From Mycobacterium kubicae (GTDB lineage: Bacteria > Actinomycetota > Actinomycetes > Mycobacteriales > Mycobacteriaceae), in NCBI RefSeq assembly GCF_015689175.1, contig NZ_CP065047.1:2232001-2296000 (forward strand): 64,000 nucleotides of DNA, read 5' to 3'. Position numbers and translations under genes: made by a program. Shown here piece after piece: positions 1-13,288 of the stretch. Below the pieces are notes generated by a model. It was given only the letters and a program-made list of their open reading frames with translations, made no database searches and was not told where the DNA came from. The stretch's first letter is position 1. Each line of letters opens with the position of its first letter.

Positions 1-478
1 CAGTCAGGTGCAGGAAAAGCTGGAGCCGGGCAAGGTGGTGATCCGCAGCAGCTTCTCACATCTGCTCGATGACGCCGAGGACGGCATTGTGCTCGGCGTC
101 AACCACAACGGCATCACCTGCGAGTTGTCGCCGGATCTGCCTGACTACATTTACGACGGCGTCGATCCCGTGGTGTCAGCGATGTTGCACGACAACGGGT
201 TACAGAAGTCCGACATCGACCTGTGGGCCGTGCACCCCGGCGGACCGCGGATCATCGAGCAATCGGTGCGTTCACTGGGGTTGGCGACCGAGCGGGCGGC
301 GCACAGCTGGGAGGTGCTGGCCCGGTTCGGCAACATGCTGAGCGTCTCGCTGCTGTTCGTTCTGGAATCGATGGTGGCTCAAGCCGTTGCGGCCAGACCG
401 CTTTCCACCGGGGTGGCGTTTGCGTTCGCACCCGGGGTCACCGTCGAAGGCATGCTGTTCGACATCGTGGGCGGGTGA
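1..478 (+). CDS. pks18: Type III polyketide synthase, Pks18-like (3' part)
   Basis: This is the C-terminal 158 codons or so of a chalcone-synthase-like enzyme; the start and the active-site Cys lie left of the window. Two of the three family catalytic residues are visible: His in AVHPGG and Asn in RFGNMLS. Such enzymes extend a long-chain acyl-CoA with malonyl-CoA to make alkyl pyrones. The sequence matches my memory of M. tuberculosis Rv1372 (Pks18), and the sulfotransferase next door fits the Rv1372-Rv1373 order. The end is firm (TGA at 476-478). The reading frame runs open from base 2. Confidence 0.93.
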   Translation, partial: SQVQEKLEPGKVVIRSSFSHLLDDAEDGIVLGVNHNGITCELSPDLPDYIYDGVDPVVSAMLHDNGLQKSDIDLWAVHPGGPRIIEQSVRSLGLATERAAHSWEVLARFGNMLSVSLLFVLESMVAQAVAARPLSTGVAFAFAPGVTVEGMLFDIVGG

Positions 479-483
479 GAGCG

Positions 484-1434
484 ATGAGTCGAGGCGCGAG
501 CGCGGTGGCCGACCGGTTTGAGTACCGCTCGTGGATCAGCGACAACCGGCGCTGGGACGCGCTGGCGCTACGGGAGGGCGACATCGTCATCTCCGCGCCG
601 TCCAAGTGCGGCGTGACCTGGACCCAGCGCCTGGTGTCGCTGCTGATCTTCGACGGGCCACGATTGCCGGGGCCGCTGTCGATCGTCTCGCCGTGGCTGG
701 ACCGCACCGTGCGCCCGATCGAGGAAGTGGTCGCCGGCCTCGAGGCCCAGCGCCACCGCCGGTTCATCAAGACGCATACGCCGCTGGACGGGCTGGTTCT
801 CGACGACCGCGTCACCTACCTCGGCGTCGGGCGCGATCCGCGTGATGCCGCGATGTCGGAATTGGCCCAGTGGGACAACATGAACCACTCGACGCTGAAC
901 CGTTCGCTCGAAGCCGCGGGCGCACCGCGCGACCGCAGCCCGCACGAGGCGTTCCGGGACTGGCTGGAGGGCCCCATCGTCCCGCCGGACCGGCCGGGCT
1001 TTCTGCCGCCGGCCAAGCATATGGGCTCCCTGTCGAACATCCTGCACCACTTCTGGACGGTGTGGTCCCGACGCCACCAACCCAATGTGGCGATGTTCCA
1101 CTACCTGGACCTGCAGACCGACTTGGTCGGTGAGCTGGTACGGCTGGGACACGCCCTGGGCTACCAGCTGAGCCGCGAGCGCGCCGCCGAGCTCGCCGAA
1201 CACGCCCGACTCGACGAGATGCGTGCGCACGCTTCGGCTTTGGCCCCCGAAGCCACCGAAGGCATCTGGCGCAGCAACGAGCAGTTCTTCCGGGCCGGGA
1301 GCCGCGGCGAATGGCGACACTTCTTCGACGACGCGGTGTATCGGCGCTACTACGACCGGATCAACCAACTCGCCCCGCCCGATCTGCTCGCCTGGGCGCA
1401 CGAGGGACGTCAGGGCTGCGACCCGGCCGCATAG
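484..1434 (+). CDS. Sulfotransferase, Rv1373-like
   Basis: A 316-residue cytosolic-type sulfotransferase that would move sulfate from PAPS to an acceptor, probably a glycolipid or hydroxylated lipid. The 5'-phosphosulfate loop is visible near residue 40 as [10 protein letters not shown], matching the family PKxGTTW pattern. A second PAPS-contact stretch is [16 protein letters not shown] (about residues 110-125). The ATG at 484 is six bases after the pks18-like stop and gives close to the family length; an open frame upstream overlaps pks18 and is ignored. The acceptor cannot be told from sequence. Confidence 0.9.
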   Translation: MSRGASAVADRFEYRSWISDNRRWDALALREGDIVISAPSKCGVTWTQRLVSLLIFDGPRLPGPLSIVSPWLDRTVRPIEEVVAGLEAQRHRRFIKTHTPLDGLVLDDRVTYLGVGRDPRDAAMSELAQWDNMNHSTLNRSLEAAGAPRDRSPHEAFRDWLEGPIVPPDRPGFLPPAKHMGSLSNILHHFWTVWSRRHQPNVAMFHYLDLQTDLVGELVRLGHALGYQLSRERAAELAEHARLDEMRAHASALAPEATEGIWRSNEQFFRAGSRGEWRHFFDDAVYRRYYDRINQLAPPDLLAWAHEGRQGCDPAA

Positions 1435-1533
1435 CACCCGCTACGCCGCTTCGGGGAAATCTCGTGACGGTTTCGGTTGAGCAAAGTTCGTGCAGCTAAC
1501 CGGCGATCTGAGGGCCGGTATCGCCTGTTCGGC

Positions 1534-1539
1534 TATAGT
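1534..1539 (+). promoter_or_regulatory. Candidate -10 box (TATAGT) for the CBM2 gene
   Basis: TATAGT sits 10 bases before the ATG at 1550, and no Shine-Dalgarno sequence lies between. This spacing would give a leaderless or very short-leader transcript, which is common in mycobacteria. No convincing -35 hexamer is visible. Confidence 0.4.
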
Positions 1540-1549
1540 GTGGGCTCCT

Positions 1550-1978
1550 ATGACCGGACTGAACCGTTGCGAGAAGCGCTGGCGCACAGCACTTCACGTA
1601 GCTTTGTCGGCGTTCTTCGTCGCCGTCCTCGGACTCGGCACGCCCCCCCTTGCTCATGCGGCTGCGGCCACAGCGACGTTGTCGGTGACATCGACGTGGC
1701 AGACCGGCTTCATCGCCAACTTCTCCATCACGAACGCGAGCCTGGCGCCGCTCAGTGATTGGCGGCTCGAATTCGACATGCCGGCAGGACAATCCGTCCT
1801 GCACACGTGGAACAGCACCATTGCGCAATCCGGCACCCACTTCGTGCTCAGCCCGGCGAACTGGAATCGCATGATCGCACCCGGTGGGTCGGCCACCGGC
1901 GGTTTCCGGGGCGTGCTGAGCGGTACCTACACGCCACCGTCGAATTGCGTGCTCAACGGGCAATATCGGTGCAGCTAG
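1550..1978 (+). CDS. Secreted CBM2 (cellulose/chitin-binding-like) protein
   Basis: A 142-residue protein with an N-terminal Sec signal (basic start, hydrophobic run to about residue 32, AHA cleavage-like site), then a single family 2 carbohydrate-binding module (TWQTGFIANFSITN, LEFDMPAG, then NWN and a GFRGVLSG-type turn) closed by two Cys near the end. No catalytic domain follows, so it would bind polysaccharide outside the cell rather than cut it. Length and sequence match M. tuberculosis Rv1987 as I remember it, but that gene sits elsewhere (RD2 region). Its last four bases overlap the convergent methyltransferase. Confidence 0.85.
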   Translation: MTGLNRCEKRWRTALHVALSAFFVAVLGLGTPPLAHAAAATATLSVTSTWQTGFIANFSITNASLAPLSDWRLEFDMPAGQSVLHTWNSTIAQSGTHFVLSPANWNRMIAPGGSATGGFRGVLSGTYTPPSNCVLNGQYRCS

Positions 1979-2658
1979 AGGCCGGGCTGCTCTCCGGTCT
2001 CATCCGCGTCGACGCGCTGAGCGCGTAGGTACCAGAACGACATCTCGACCTCGGTCCCGTCCAGTTCCCGACGCCACGTGCTGGGCTCCAGCGAGGTGAT
2101 CTGCCAACCGGCGTCGCCCAAAACCTCGCGCAGCGTCTGCTCCGACACCGCGGGGCGCGGCCACTCTTCGTCGGCGAGATTGGCGTCGGAGAAACAACTG
2201 AGCAGCAGGGTGGCCCCCGGCCTGGTCGCGCGGTGGACGGCCGCGGCGTAGCTGCGCTTGCCGTCGTCGTCGAGGCAATGGAACATGCCGCTGTCGATCA
2301 CGGTGTCGAAGGCATCGGTGTAGCCGTCGAGCTTGGTCGAGTCCGCGACCGCAAACGTCACCTGCACTCCGGCGTCCTGGGCGCGCTGGCGCGCGGTGGC
2401 CAGCGCGGTCGCCGAGATGTCGAGTCCGGTCACCCGGTACCCGTTTTTGGCCAGGTAGATGGCGTTGTCGCCGAGCCCGCAGCCGATGTCGAGGACGTCG
2501 CCGTGAATCAAGCCCTCGGCCATCCAGGCGATGACGTTCTCTTTCGGTTCCTTGGTGTCCCACGGTGGTGTCTGCACCGCCGGAAGGCCTTCGCCGGGAC
2601 TTTCGCCGCGATAGAGGGCATCGAAGTCAATACGCCGTGAAGAGCTCGGACCCGTCAT
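1975..2658 (-). CDS. Class I SAM-dependent methyltransferase, Rv1377c-like
   Basis: A 227-residue Rossmann-fold methyltransferase. Motif I is [11 protein letters not shown] (about residues 56-66), followed by an acidic residue after strand 2 (VTGLDIS) and the [13 protein letters not shown] motif IV region. The N-terminal part resembles thiopurine S-methyltransferase/TehB-like small-molecule methyltransferases. It fits the position of Rv1377c, just before pyrR on the opposite strand. The substrate is unknown. The start at 2658 is the only good one before motif I; the gene is divergent from pyrR and convergent with the CBM2 gene. Confidence 0.85.
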   Translation of the reverse strand: MTGPSSSRRIDFDALYRGESPGEGLPAVQTPPWDTKEPKENVIAWMAEGLIHGDVLDIGCGLGDNAIYLAKNGYRVTGLDISATALATARQRAQDAGVQVTFAVADSTKLDGYTDAFDTVIDSGMFHCLDDDGKRSYAAAVHRATRPGATLLLSCFSDANLADEEWPRPAVSEQTLREVLGDAGWQITSLEPSTWRRELDGTEVEMSFWYLRAQRVDADETGEQPGL

Positions 2659-2761
2659 TTTCGCCAGGGTAGACCCGATCGCGGCACATCACCGAACGCG
2701 TCACGCGACCCGCTTCGCTGCCGTCGGCCCAGTCAGTGCTAGGCTGCCCCGCAGTCGACAT

Positions 2762-2797
2762 CCTTTAACGACCCGTCCAGAGAGGCGGAGAAGGAGG
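2762..2797 (+). promoter_or_regulatory. PyrR-binding RNA hairpin overlapping the pyrR ribosome-binding site
   Basis: The leader carries CGTCCAGAGAGGCG (2774-2787), matching the PyrR-binding loop consensus ARUCCNGNGAGGYU at all but its two end positions. CCG 2773-2775 can pair with CGG 2786-2788, and CCTT 2762-2765 with AAGG 2791-2794; the latter is part of the Shine-Dalgarno sequence AAGGAGG (2791-2797). In M. smegmatis PyrR is known to repress translation of the pyr operon through such a loop. Here PyrR bound with UMP would be expected to hide the pyrR ribosome-binding site. The pairing was done by eye. Confidence 0.75.
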
Positions 2798-2809
2798 TCA
2801 AGGTCTCGC

Positions 2810-3367
2810 ATGGGTGCTGCACCCCGAGAATTGATGTCAGCGGCCGACGTCGGTCGGACCATTTCCCGCATGGCACATCAGATCATCGAGAAAACCGCGC
2901 TGGACGGCGGAGATTCGCCGCGCGTGGTGTTGCTCGGCATTCCGACCCGAGGGGTGCTGCTGGCCGATCGGCTGGCTGCCAACATCGGCGAATACAGCGG
3001 CGTCGCGGTCGACCACGGCGCGCTGGACATCACGCTGTATCGCGACGACCTGATGATCAAGCCGCCCCGGCCGCTGGAAGCCACCTCCATCCCCGCCGGG
3101 GGCATCGACGACGCACTGGTGATCCTCGTCGACGACGTGCTCTACTCGGGCCGCTCGGTGCGCTCGGCCCTGGACGCGCTGCGCGACGTGGGCCGGCCGC
3201 GGGCGGTGCAACTGGCCGTGCTGGTCGACCGCGGTCACCGCGAACTGCCGGTGCGCGCCGACTACGTCGGCAAGAACGTTCCCACTTCCCGCACCGAAAG
3301 TGTGCACGTGCAACTCAGCGAGCACGACGGCCGCGACGGTGTCGTCATCGAGCGGGATGCGTCATGA
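2810..3367 (+). CDS. pyrR: PyrR pyrimidine operon regulator / uracil phosphoribosyltransferase
   Basis: A 185-residue PyrR. The PRPP-binding motif [15 protein letters not shown] (about residues 104-118) is typical of type I phosphoribosyltransferases, and the N-terminal [14 protein letters not shown] segment is typical of PyrR. It senses UMP and binds pyr leader RNA, and has uracil phosphoribosyltransferase activity in most family members. It is first in the pyr operon, starting 12 bases after a strong AAGGAGG. Its last four bases overlap the pyrB start (ATGA), so the two are translationally coupled. Confidence 0.96.
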   Translation: MGAAPRELMSAADVGRTISRMAHQIIEKTALDGGDSPRVVLLGIPTRGVLLADRLAANIGEYSGVAVDHGALDITLYRDDLMIKPPRPLEATSIPAGGIDDALVILVDDVLYSGRSVRSALDALRDVGRPRAVQLAVLVDRGHRELPVRADYVGKNVPTSRTESVHVQLSEHDGRDGVVIERDAS

Positions 3368-4320
3368 GCAGGCACCTGCTCGCCGCCGGCGACTTGACCC
3401 GCGACGAGGCCATCGCCATCCTCGACGACGCCGATCGCTTCGCCCAGGCGTTGGTGGGCCGGGAGATCAAGAAGCTTCCGACGCTGCGCGGTCGCACCGT
3501 CGTCACGATGTTCTACGAGAACTCCACCCGCACCCGGGTGTCGTTCGAGGTGGCCGGCAAGTGGATGAGCGCCGACGTGATCAACGTCAGTGCGGCCGGA
3601 TCCTCGGTGGGCAAGGGCGAATCGCTGCGCGACACCGCCCTGACCCTGCGCGCGGCCGGCGCGGACGCGCTGATCATCCGCCACCCCGCCTCCGGGGCGG
3701 CGCACCTGCTGGCCGAGTGGACCGCGACGAAAGACGGCGGCCCCTGTGTGATCAATGCCGGTGACGGCACCCACGAGCACCCCACCCAGGCGCTACTGGA
3801 TGCCCTGACCATCCGGCAACGGCTCGGGGCCATCGAAGGCCGGCGCATCGTGATCGTCGGGGACATCCTGCACAGCCGGGTCGCCCGCTCCAACGTCATG
3901 CTGCTGCACACCCTCGGGGCCGAGGTGGTGCTGGTGGCGCCGCCGACACTGCTGCCGGTCGGCGTCCAGGACTGGCCGGTGACCGTCGCGGGTGACTTCG
4001 ACGCCGAACTGCCCGCCGCCGACGCGGTGCTGATGCTGCGCGTGCAGGCCGAGCGGATGAACGGTGGGTTCTTCCCGTCGGTGCGTGAATACTCCACCCG
4101 CTACGGGCTTTCCGCGCGGCGCCAGGCACTGCTGCCCGGCCACGCGGTGGTCCTGCACCCGGGCCCGATGCTGCGCGGCATGGAGATCTCCTCTTCGGTG
4201 GCCGACTCGTCGCAATCGGCGGTGCTGCAACAGGTTTCCAACGGTGTGCACGTGCGCATGGCGGTGTTGTTCCATGTGCTGGTCGGGACCGAATCGGCCG
4301 GGAAAGAGGGGGCGGCATGA
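3364..4320 (+). CDS. pyrB: Aspartate carbamoyltransferase, catalytic subunit
   Basis: A 318-residue enzyme making N-carbamoyl-aspartate from carbamoyl phosphate and aspartate, the second step of pyrimidine synthesis. The carbamoyl-phosphate loop [12 protein letters not shown] is at about residues 51-62; [11 protein letters not shown] and the late [11 protein letters not shown] are also present. No pyrI regulatory-chain gene follows, as expected in actinobacteria, where pyrC sits next to pyrB. Start and stop overlap pyrR and pyrC by four bases each. Confidence 0.97.
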   Translation: MSRHLLAAGDLTRDEAIAILDDADRFAQALVGREIKKLPTLRGRTVVTMFYENSTRTRVSFEVAGKWMSADVINVSAAGSSVGKGESLRDTALTLRAAGADALIIRHPASGAAHLLAEWTATKDGGPCVINAGDGTHEHPTQALLDALTIRQRLGAIEGRRIVIVGDILHSRVARSNVMLLHTLGAEVVLVAPPTLLPVGVQDWPVTVAGDFDAELPAADAVLMLRVQAERMNGGFFPSVREYSTRYGLSARRQALLPGHAVVLHPGPMLRGMEISSSVADSSQSAVLQQVSNGVHVRMAVLFHVLVGTESAGKEGAA

Positions 4321-5621
4321 GCGTGCTGCTACGCGGGGTGCGGCTCTACGGTGAGGGCGACCAAGTCGACGTGCTCGTCGACAGTGACGGGTACGCCGGT
4401 CAGATCGCCGACATCGGCCCGAATCTGGCGATCCCGGAACTGGCCGACGTCATCGACGCCACCGGACAGGTCCTGCTGCCCGGGTTCGTCGATCTGCACA
4501 CCCATCTGCGCGAGCCCGGCCGCGAATACGCTGAAGACATCGAAACCGGCTCGGCCGCAGCCGCTTTGGGCGGATACACGGCGGTGTTCGCGATGGCCAA
4601 CACCGACCCGGTCGCCGACACGCCGGTGGTCACCGACCACGTGTGGCACCGCGGTCAGCAGGTCGGGCTGGTCGACGTGCATCCGGTCGGCGCGGTCACG
4701 GTCGGCTTGGCCGGGGTCGAGCTGACCGAGATGGGCATGATGAACGCCGGTGTGGCCCAGGTTCGGATGTTCTCCGACGACGGCATCTGTGTGCACGACC
4801 CGCTGGTGATGCGCCGGGCGCTGGAGTACGCCACCGGCCTGGGGGTGCTGATCGCCCAGCACGCCGAGGAGCCCCGGCTGACCGTCGGCGCCGTCGCGCA
4901 CGAGGGTCCTGCGGCCGCGCGGCTGGGGCTGGCGGGCTGGCCGCGGGCCGCCGAGGAGTCGATCGTGGCCCGCGACGCACTGCTGGCCCGTGACGCCGGC
5001 GCGCGGGTGCACATCTGTCACGCCTCCACGGCCGGCACCGTGGAGATCGTCAGATGGGCCAAGGAGCAGGGCATTTCCATCACCGCGGAGGTGACCCCGC
5101 ATCATCTGCTGCTCGACGACAGCAGACTGGCCAGCTACGACGGGGCCAACCGGGTCAACCCGCCGCTGCGCGAGGCCGACGACGCGGTCGCGCTGCGCCA
5201 AGCGCTGGCCGACGGTGTAATCGACTGTGTGGCCACCGATCACGCCCCGCATGCCGAACACGAGAAGTGCGTCGAGTTCTCCGCCGCACGCCCCGGCATG
5301 CTGGGACTGCAGACGGCGTTGTCGGTGGTGGTGCAGACCATGGTGGAGCCCGGACTGCTGACCTGGCGCGATGTCGCCCGGGTGATGAGCGAGAACCCCG
5401 CACGCATCGTCGGCTTGCCCGACCAGGGCCGGCCGCTGGAAGTGGGGGAGCCGGCCAACCTCACCGTGGTCGATCCCGACGCCACCTGGACCGTCGCCGG
5501 GGCCGATCTGGCCAGCCGGTCGGCCAACACACCCTTCGAATCGATGACCCTGCCCGCCACCGTCACCGCGACGCTGCTGCGCGGAAAGGTCACGGCCCGT
5601 GACGGAAAGAGCCCCGCATGA
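4317..5621 (+). CDS. pyrC: Dihydroorotase
   Basis: A 434-residue class I dihydroorotase of the amidohydrolase family, closing carbamoyl-aspartate to dihydroorotate. Metal-binding motifs are visible: [11 protein letters not shown] (about residues 57-67) for the first metal ligands, HICHAST (about 231-237) and CVATDHAPH (about 303-311) with the catalytic Asp. It overlaps pyrB and the next gene by ATGA junctions, in the middle of a tightly coupled operon. Confidence 0.97.
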   Translation: MSVLLRGVRLYGEGDQVDVLVDSDGYAGQIADIGPNLAIPELADVIDATGQVLLPGFVDLHTHLREPGREYAEDIETGSAAAALGGYTAVFAMANTDPVADTPVVTDHVWHRGQQVGLVDVHPVGAVTVGLAGVELTEMGMMNAGVAQVRMFSDDGICVHDPLVMRRALEYATGLGVLIAQHAEEPRLTVGAVAHEGPAAARLGLAGWPRAAEESIVARDALLARDAGARVHICHASTAGTVEIVRWAKEQGISITAEVTPHHLLLDDSRLASYDGANRVNPPLREADDAVALRQALADGVIDCVATDHAPHAEHEKCVEFSAARPGMLGLQTALSVVVQTMVEPGLLTWRDVARVMSENPARIVGLPDQGRPLEVGEPANLTVVDPDATWTVAGADLASRSANTPFESMTLPATVTATLLRGKVTARDGKSPA

Positions 5622-6127
5622 ATTCAGGCACACTGGTGGGGTCGCTGATCTTCGCGGGGATCGTGGTGATCGCCATCGCCGTCGTGATTCAGCTGATGAT
5701 GCTCGGCTGGCGGCGTCGGGGTGAGCGGCAACAAGAGCTGATCGGCACGCTGCCCACCGTGCCCGATGTCGTGGGTGGGGCGCTGGGCGTCAGCCGCGGC
5801 CTCTATGTCGGCTCCACCCTGGCGCCGGCCTGGAACGAGCGGGTCACCGCCGGCGATCTCGGCTACCGCAGCAAGGCCGTGCTCACCCGCTACCCCGAGG
5901 GCATCTTGATGGAACGCATTCGGGCCCAACCGATCTGGATACCGCAGGAGTCGATCACCGCGATCCGCACCGAACGGGGGATCGCCGGCAAGGTCGCCGC
6001 CCGCAACGGCATCCTGGCGATCCGGTGGCGGCTGCCCGCGGGTGTCGAGATCGACACCGGGTTCCGCGCGAACAACCGCAGCGAATACGAGGAGTGGCTG
6101 GACGGCCAGCCGGAGGGAGTCGCGTGA
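5618..6127 (+). CDS. Membrane-anchored PH-like protein, Rv1382-like
   Basis: A 169-residue protein with one N-terminal transmembrane helix (about residues 8-30), a short basic stretch and a soluble domain rich in short strands (about 55-165) that resembles bacterial pleckstrin-homology-like folds. It is always found between pyrC and carA in mycobacteria, coupled by ATGA and GTGA junctions, but no enzymatic motif is visible and its role in pyrimidine synthesis is not known. The membrane anchor faces the soluble part to the cytoplasm if the positive-inside rule holds. Confidence 0.85.
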   Translation: MNSGTLVGSLIFAGIVVIAIAVVIQLMMLGWRRRGERQQELIGTLPTVPDVVGGALGVSRGLYVGSTLAPAWNERVTAGDLGYRSKAVLTRYPEGILMERIRAQPIWIPQESITAIRTERGIAGKVAARNGILAIRWRLPAGVEIDTGFRANNRSEYEEWLDGQPEGVA

Positions 6128-7254
6128 CAGACCACAACCGGGCCCTACTGGTGCTCGAGGACGGCCGCATCTTCACCGGGACGCCCTTCGGCGCCATCGG
6201 TCAGACGCTGGGCGAAGCCGTCTTCAGCACCGGCATGTCCGGCTACCAGGAGACGCTGACCGATCCGAGCTATCACCGTCAGATCGTGGTGGCGACCGCC
6301 CCGCAGATCGGCAACACCGGATGGAACGGCGAAGACGCCGAAAGCCGCGGCGACAAGATCTGGGTTGCCGGCTACGCGGTGCGCGACCCGTCGCCGCAGC
6401 CCTCCAACTGGCGCGCCAGCGGCACCCTGGAAGACGAACTGGTCCGCCAGCACATCGTCGGCATCGCCGGTATCGACACCCGGGCGGTGGTGCGCCACCT
6501 GCGCAGCCGGGGCTCGATGAAGGCGGGGATATTCTCCGGCCCGGCGCTTGCCGATTCCGACGAGCTCGTAGGGCGGGTCCGGTCTCAAGAGTCCATGCTG
6601 GGCGCCGATCTGGCCGGTGAAGTCAGCACACCCGAGATCTACGTCGTGGAACCCGAAGGGCCGCAACGGTTCAACGTGGTCGCACTGGACCTGGGCATCA
6701 AGACCAACACGCCGCGCAACTTCGCCCGGCGCGGGATCCGCAGCCATGTGCTGCCCGCCTCGGCCGGCTTTGACCAGATCGCCGACATCAAGCCGGACGG
6801 GGTGTTCCTGTCCAACGGACCCGGTGACCCCGCCACCGCCGACCATGTCGTCGCCTTGACCCAGGAGGTGCTGAACGCCGGAATCCCGTTGTTCGGCATC
6901 TGTTTTGGCAACCAGATCCTGGGCCGCGCGCTGGGACTGTCCACCTACAAGATGGTGTTCGGTCATCGCGGGATCAACATCCCGGTGATGGACCACGCCA
7001 CCGGCCGGGTCGCGGTCACCTCCCAGAATCACGGGTTCGCACTGGAAGGCGAGGCCGGGCAGTCCTTCGACACACCGTTCGGCACGGCGATCGTCAGTCA
7101 CACCTGCGCCAACGACGGGGTCGTGGAGGGAGTGAGACTGCAGGACGGACGCGCGTTCTCCGTGCAGTACCACCCGGAGGCCGCCGCCGGCCCGCACGAC
7201 GCGGAGTACCTGTTCGACCAGTTCATCGACCTGATGGCGGGCGAGCACCGATGA
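6124..7254 (+). CDS. carA: Carbamoyl-phosphate synthase small (glutaminase) chain
   Basis: A 376-residue glutamine amidotransferase subunit; it releases ammonia from glutamine for CarB. The class I amidotransferase triad is visible: Cys in [10 protein letters not shown], His and Glu in [10 protein letters not shown]. The N-terminal [11 protein letters not shown] and [14 protein letters not shown] segments are typical of CarA. I start it at GTG 6124, which overlaps the preceding stop (GTGA) and gives the same length as the M. tuberculosis protein; the longer open frame upstream overlaps Rv1382. The product feeds both pyrimidine and arginine synthesis. Confidence 0.96.
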   Translation: MTDHNRALLVLEDGRIFTGTPFGAIGQTLGEAVFSTGMSGYQETLTDPSYHRQIVVATAPQIGNTGWNGEDAESRGDKIWVAGYAVRDPSPQPSNWRASGTLEDELVRQHIVGIAGIDTRAVVRHLRSRGSMKAGIFSGPALADSDELVGRVRSQESMLGADLAGEVSTPEIYVVEPEGPQRFNVVALDLGIKTNTPRNFARRGIRSHVLPASAGFDQIADIKPDGVFLSNGPGDPATADHVVALTQEVLNAGIPLFGICFGNQILGRALGLSTYKMVFGHRGINIPVMDHATGRVAVTSQNHGFALEGEAGQSFDTPFGTAIVSHTCANDGVVEGVRLQDGRAFSVQYHPEAAAGPHDAEYLFDQFIDLMAGEHR

Positions 7255-7363
7255 CCCAACGTCTTCTCGCGAGCGTGCGTGTCTGTACAGCGACACGCCG
7301 CACAATCCGTACAACTGCGCACCCTCGCGCCCAGGCTGGGCGCGCGCAGGAAGGGGACCGCTA

Positions 7364-7364
<1 letters not shown>
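7251..7364 (+). CDS. 37-residue coupled ORF between carA and carB
   Basis: ATG 7251 overlaps the carA stop (ATGA), and its TAG (7362-7364) overlaps the carB GTG at 7364 (TAGTG). It encodes [20 protein letters not shown] and more, a basic Arg/Thr-rich peptide with no recognised domain. As I remember it, carA and carB touch directly in M. tuberculosis, so this 109-base gap is an insertion kept in frame for coupling. It may be a translational relay that delivers ribosomes to carB rather than a functional peptide. It could also be fortuitous. Confidence 0.4.
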
Positions 7365-10710
<3,346 letters not shown>

Positions 10711-10714
<4 letters not shown>

Positions 10715-11532
10715 CCAGTTTCGGCGTTCGGCTGGCCGACGCCAAATCGCGGTGCGGACCGCTGTGTCTGGGGATCGATCCGCACCCCGAACTGCTGCGC
10801 GCCTGGGGCCTGCCGGTTACGGCCGACGGGCTGTCCGCGTTCTGTGACATCTGCGTCGAGGCCTACGTCGGATTCGCCATCGTCAAACCTCAGGTCGCGT
10901 TCTTCGAGGCGTACGGAGCGGCCGGTTTTGCGGTGCTGGAACGCACCATGGCGGCGCTGCGCGCCAACGGGGTGCTGGTGCTCGCCGACGCCAAGCGCGG
11001 CGACATCGGAACCACCATGGCCGCGTACGCAGCCGCCTGGGCCGCTGACTCGCCGCTGGCCGCCGACGCCGTGACCGCCTCCCCGTACCTGGGTTTCGGG
11101 TCACTACGGCCGCTGCTGGAGGTCGCCACGGCCAATGACCGCGGCGTCTTCGTGCTGGCGGCGACGTCCAACCCGGAGGGCGCGACCGTGCAGCGCGCGC
11201 AGACCGACGGGCGCACGGTGGCCCAGTTGATCGTCGACCACGTCGCAGGCGCCAACCAGGCCGCGCAGCCCGCCCCCGGATCGATCGGCGTGGTCGTCGG
11301 AGCGACGGTGTTCCAGGTCCCCGACCTCACCCACATCGGCGGGCCGGTGCTGGTGCCCGGCGTCGGGGCGCAGGGCGGTCGGCCCGACGCGCTCGCCGGA
11401 CTGGGCGGCGCACCGCCCCAACACCTCCTGCCGGCGGTGTCGCGAGAGGTGCTGCGCGCCGGCCCCAGCGTTGCTGACCTGCGCGCGGCGGCCGAACGCA
11501 TGCGCGACGCCGTCGCCTACCTGGCGGGATAG
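10711..11532 (+). CDS. pyrF: Orotidine 5'-phosphate decarboxylase (group 2)
   Basis: A 273-residue decarboxylase making UMP, the last step of the pathway. The catalytic Lys/Asp motif [14 protein letters not shown] (about residues 90-103) is typical of the longer actinobacterial type; [12 protein letters not shown] near the start binds the substrate. It begins with a TTG at 10711 that overlaps the carB TGA, continuing the coupled operon. It is the last gene of the pyr operon here; a 409-base gap follows. Confidence 0.95.
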
Positions 11533-11605
11533 CGCGCGGCGACACGCGCGAGCACCGACGAAAATCCGTGATCCCCGGCACTGCGACGTCCAATTCTCAG
11601 CCGCT

Positions 11606-11622
11606 GAGTCACCGGGTGACTC
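11606..11622. promoter_or_regulatory. Perfect palindrome GAGTCACC-G-GGTGACTC
   Basis: Eight-base arms around one base. As DNA it looks like an operator; as RNA it could fold with six pairs and a five-base loop, but no T run follows, so it is a weak terminator candidate. It lies 74 bases after pyrF. Confidence 0.4.
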
Positions 11623-11816
11623 GATCGTCGGCGACCAGCGCGGCCGATCAAAGCGGTTCCACGGAACAAAAGCGCAGGTCAGCTTCGTATCTGGGTCGGC
11701 TGAACGGCTGCTGCCGTGCCGGAACGGGTGTTCACCCGGCCGGTATCCGCGTTGCCCGGCCGGGCGCTCAGCGTCGGCTCACGGGACCGTCAGGAGCGGT
11801 CCATGCAGGACAAATG

Positions 11817-11832
11817 CCCCCGAAACCGGGGG
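11817..11832 (+). terminator. Strong GC hairpin CCCCCG-AAAC-CGGGGG
   Basis: A six-pair GC stem with a four-base loop about 285 bases after pyrF and 110 before mihF. No long T run follows (TCGGGTTAGATTT), so it would be a non-canonical mycobacterial terminator or a leader structure of the mihF transcript. Confidence 0.4.
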
Positions 11833-11853
11833 GTCGGGTTAGATTTCGTCAGG

Positions 11854-11869
11854 GACCGTGAGTACGGTC
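11854..11869. promoter_or_regulatory. Inverted repeat GACCGT-GAGT-ACGGTC upstream of mihF
   Basis: Six-base perfect arms with a four-base spacer, 72 bases before the mihF start. The position suits an operator in the mihF promoter. The regulator is unknown. Confidence 0.4.
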
Positions 11870-11941
11870 GTCTGCGCTGGCCTGGAGTACCCGGCTGAGA
11901 CAAACGACGATCGATTGTTATCGATGAGAGACGGAGGAATC

Positions 11942-12259
11942 GTGGCCCTTCCCCAGTTGACCGACGAGCAGCGCGCGGCCGCGTTGGAGAAGGCTGCCGC
12001 CGCACGTCGAGCACGAGCAGAGCTCAAGGATCGGCTCAAGCGTGGCGGCACCAACCTCTCGCAGGTGCTGAAGGACGCCGAGACCGACGAGGTCTTGGGC
12101 AAGATGAAGGTTTCGGCGCTGCTCGAGGCCCTGCCGAAGGTGGGCAAGGTCAAGGCGCAGGAGATCATGACCGAGCTGGAAATCGCCCCCACCCGCCGCC
12201 TGCGGGGCCTGGGCGACCGTCAGCGCAAGGCGCTGCTGGAGAAGTTCGGCTCTGCCTAG
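11942..12259 (+). CDS. mihF: Mycobacterial integration host factor
   Basis: A 105-residue nucleoid-associated protein, essential in M. tuberculosis and needed by phage L5 integrase. The sequence runs from LPQLTDEQRAAALEKAAAAR, a long basic helix, to the helix-two-turn-helix DNA-binding region with GKVKAQEIMTEL and RRLRGLGDRQRKALLE. I start at GTG 11942, five bases after GGAGG (11933-11937); this gives the short form shown to be the real protein, while the frame open from 11858 would be the old over-long annotation. It heads the gmk-rpoZ-coaBC cluster. Confidence 0.96.
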   Translation: MALPQLTDEQRAAALEKAAAARRARAELKDRLKRGGTNLSQVLKDAETDEVLGKMKVSALLEALPKVGKVKAQEIMTELEIAPTRRLRGLGDRQRKALLEKFGSA

Positions 12260-12268
12260 CTCGCGCCG

Positions 12269-12910
12269 GTGAGCGCAAGCGGGGGACCGGACAACCAACG
12301 CGCCACACCTCTCGGGCGACCCGTTACGGGTCGGGTGGTCGTGCTGTCCGGTCCCTCTGCTGTCGGTAAGTCCACAGTGGTCCGCTGTCTGCGCGAGCGG
12401 ATCCCCGACCTGCACTTCAGCGTCTCAGCGACCACGCGGGCGCCGCGGCCGGGCGAGGTAGACGGCGTCGACTACCACTTCGTCAGCCCGGCTGAGTTCC
12501 AGCGCCTCATCGACGAGGGCGAGCTGCTGGAGTGGGCCGAAATTCACGGCGGATTACATCGATCGGGCACGCTGGCCCAACCGGTCCGGGACGCCACCGC
12601 GGCCGGGGTGCCGGTGCTCATTGAGGTCGACCTGGCCGGGGCCCGGGCAGTCAAGAAAGCGATGCCCGAAGCCCTCACCGTCTTCCTGGCGCCGCCCACG
12701 TGGGCGGATCTGGAAGCCAGATTGGTCGGTCGCGGCACCGAGACACCCGAGGTCATCCAGCGCCGGCTGGACACCGCGCGCATCGAATTGGCAGCTCAAC
12801 CGGACTTCGATGCGGTGGTCGTCAACAGTCAATTAGAGTCTGCGTGCGCAGAATTGGTATCCTTGCTGGTGGGAACCGCTCCGGAAGCCCGAGATTCGTC
12901 CAGTTCTTAG
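12269..12910 (+). CDS. gmk: Guanylate kinase
   Basis: A 213-residue kinase converting GMP to GDP with ATP. The P-loop GPSAVGKST is at about residues 29-37, and the GMP-binding segment [19 protein letters not shown] at about 53-71. The GTG start at 12269 lies nine bases after mihF, giving a slightly long N-terminal tail like that of the M. tuberculosis enzyme. It precedes rpoZ, a widely conserved pairing linking nucleotide supply and transcription. Confidence 0.96.
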   Translation: MSASGGPDNQRATPLGRPVTGRVVVLSGPSAVGKSTVVRCLRERIPDLHFSVSATTRAPRPGEVDGVDYHFVSPAEFQRLIDEGELLEWAEIHGGLHRSGTLAQPVRDATAAGVPVLIEVDLAGARAVKKAMPEALTVFLAPPTWADLEARLVGRGTETPEVIQRRLDTARIELAAQPDFDAVVVNSQLESACAELVSLLVGTAPEARDSSSS

Positions 12911-12918
12911 CTTTTTAA

Positions 12919-13281
<363 letters not shown>

Positions 13282-13288
13282 CAAGGCA

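Larger units (their letters stand above)
11533..11941 (+). other. pyrF-mihF intergenic region, no gene seen
   Basis: This 409-base gap has no convincing coding sequence; short open frames in it lack mycobacterial third-position bias and ribosome-binding sites. In M. tuberculosis a PE/PPE pair (Rv1386-Rv1387) lies here. It holds three palindromes listed separately, which probably end the pyr transcript and control mihF. Confidence 0.7.

Noticed and set aside
11858..11941. Longer mihF start as in old annotations
   Set aside because: The known active protein starts at the GTG here at 11942, which has a good GGAGG; the upstream part reads as leader.
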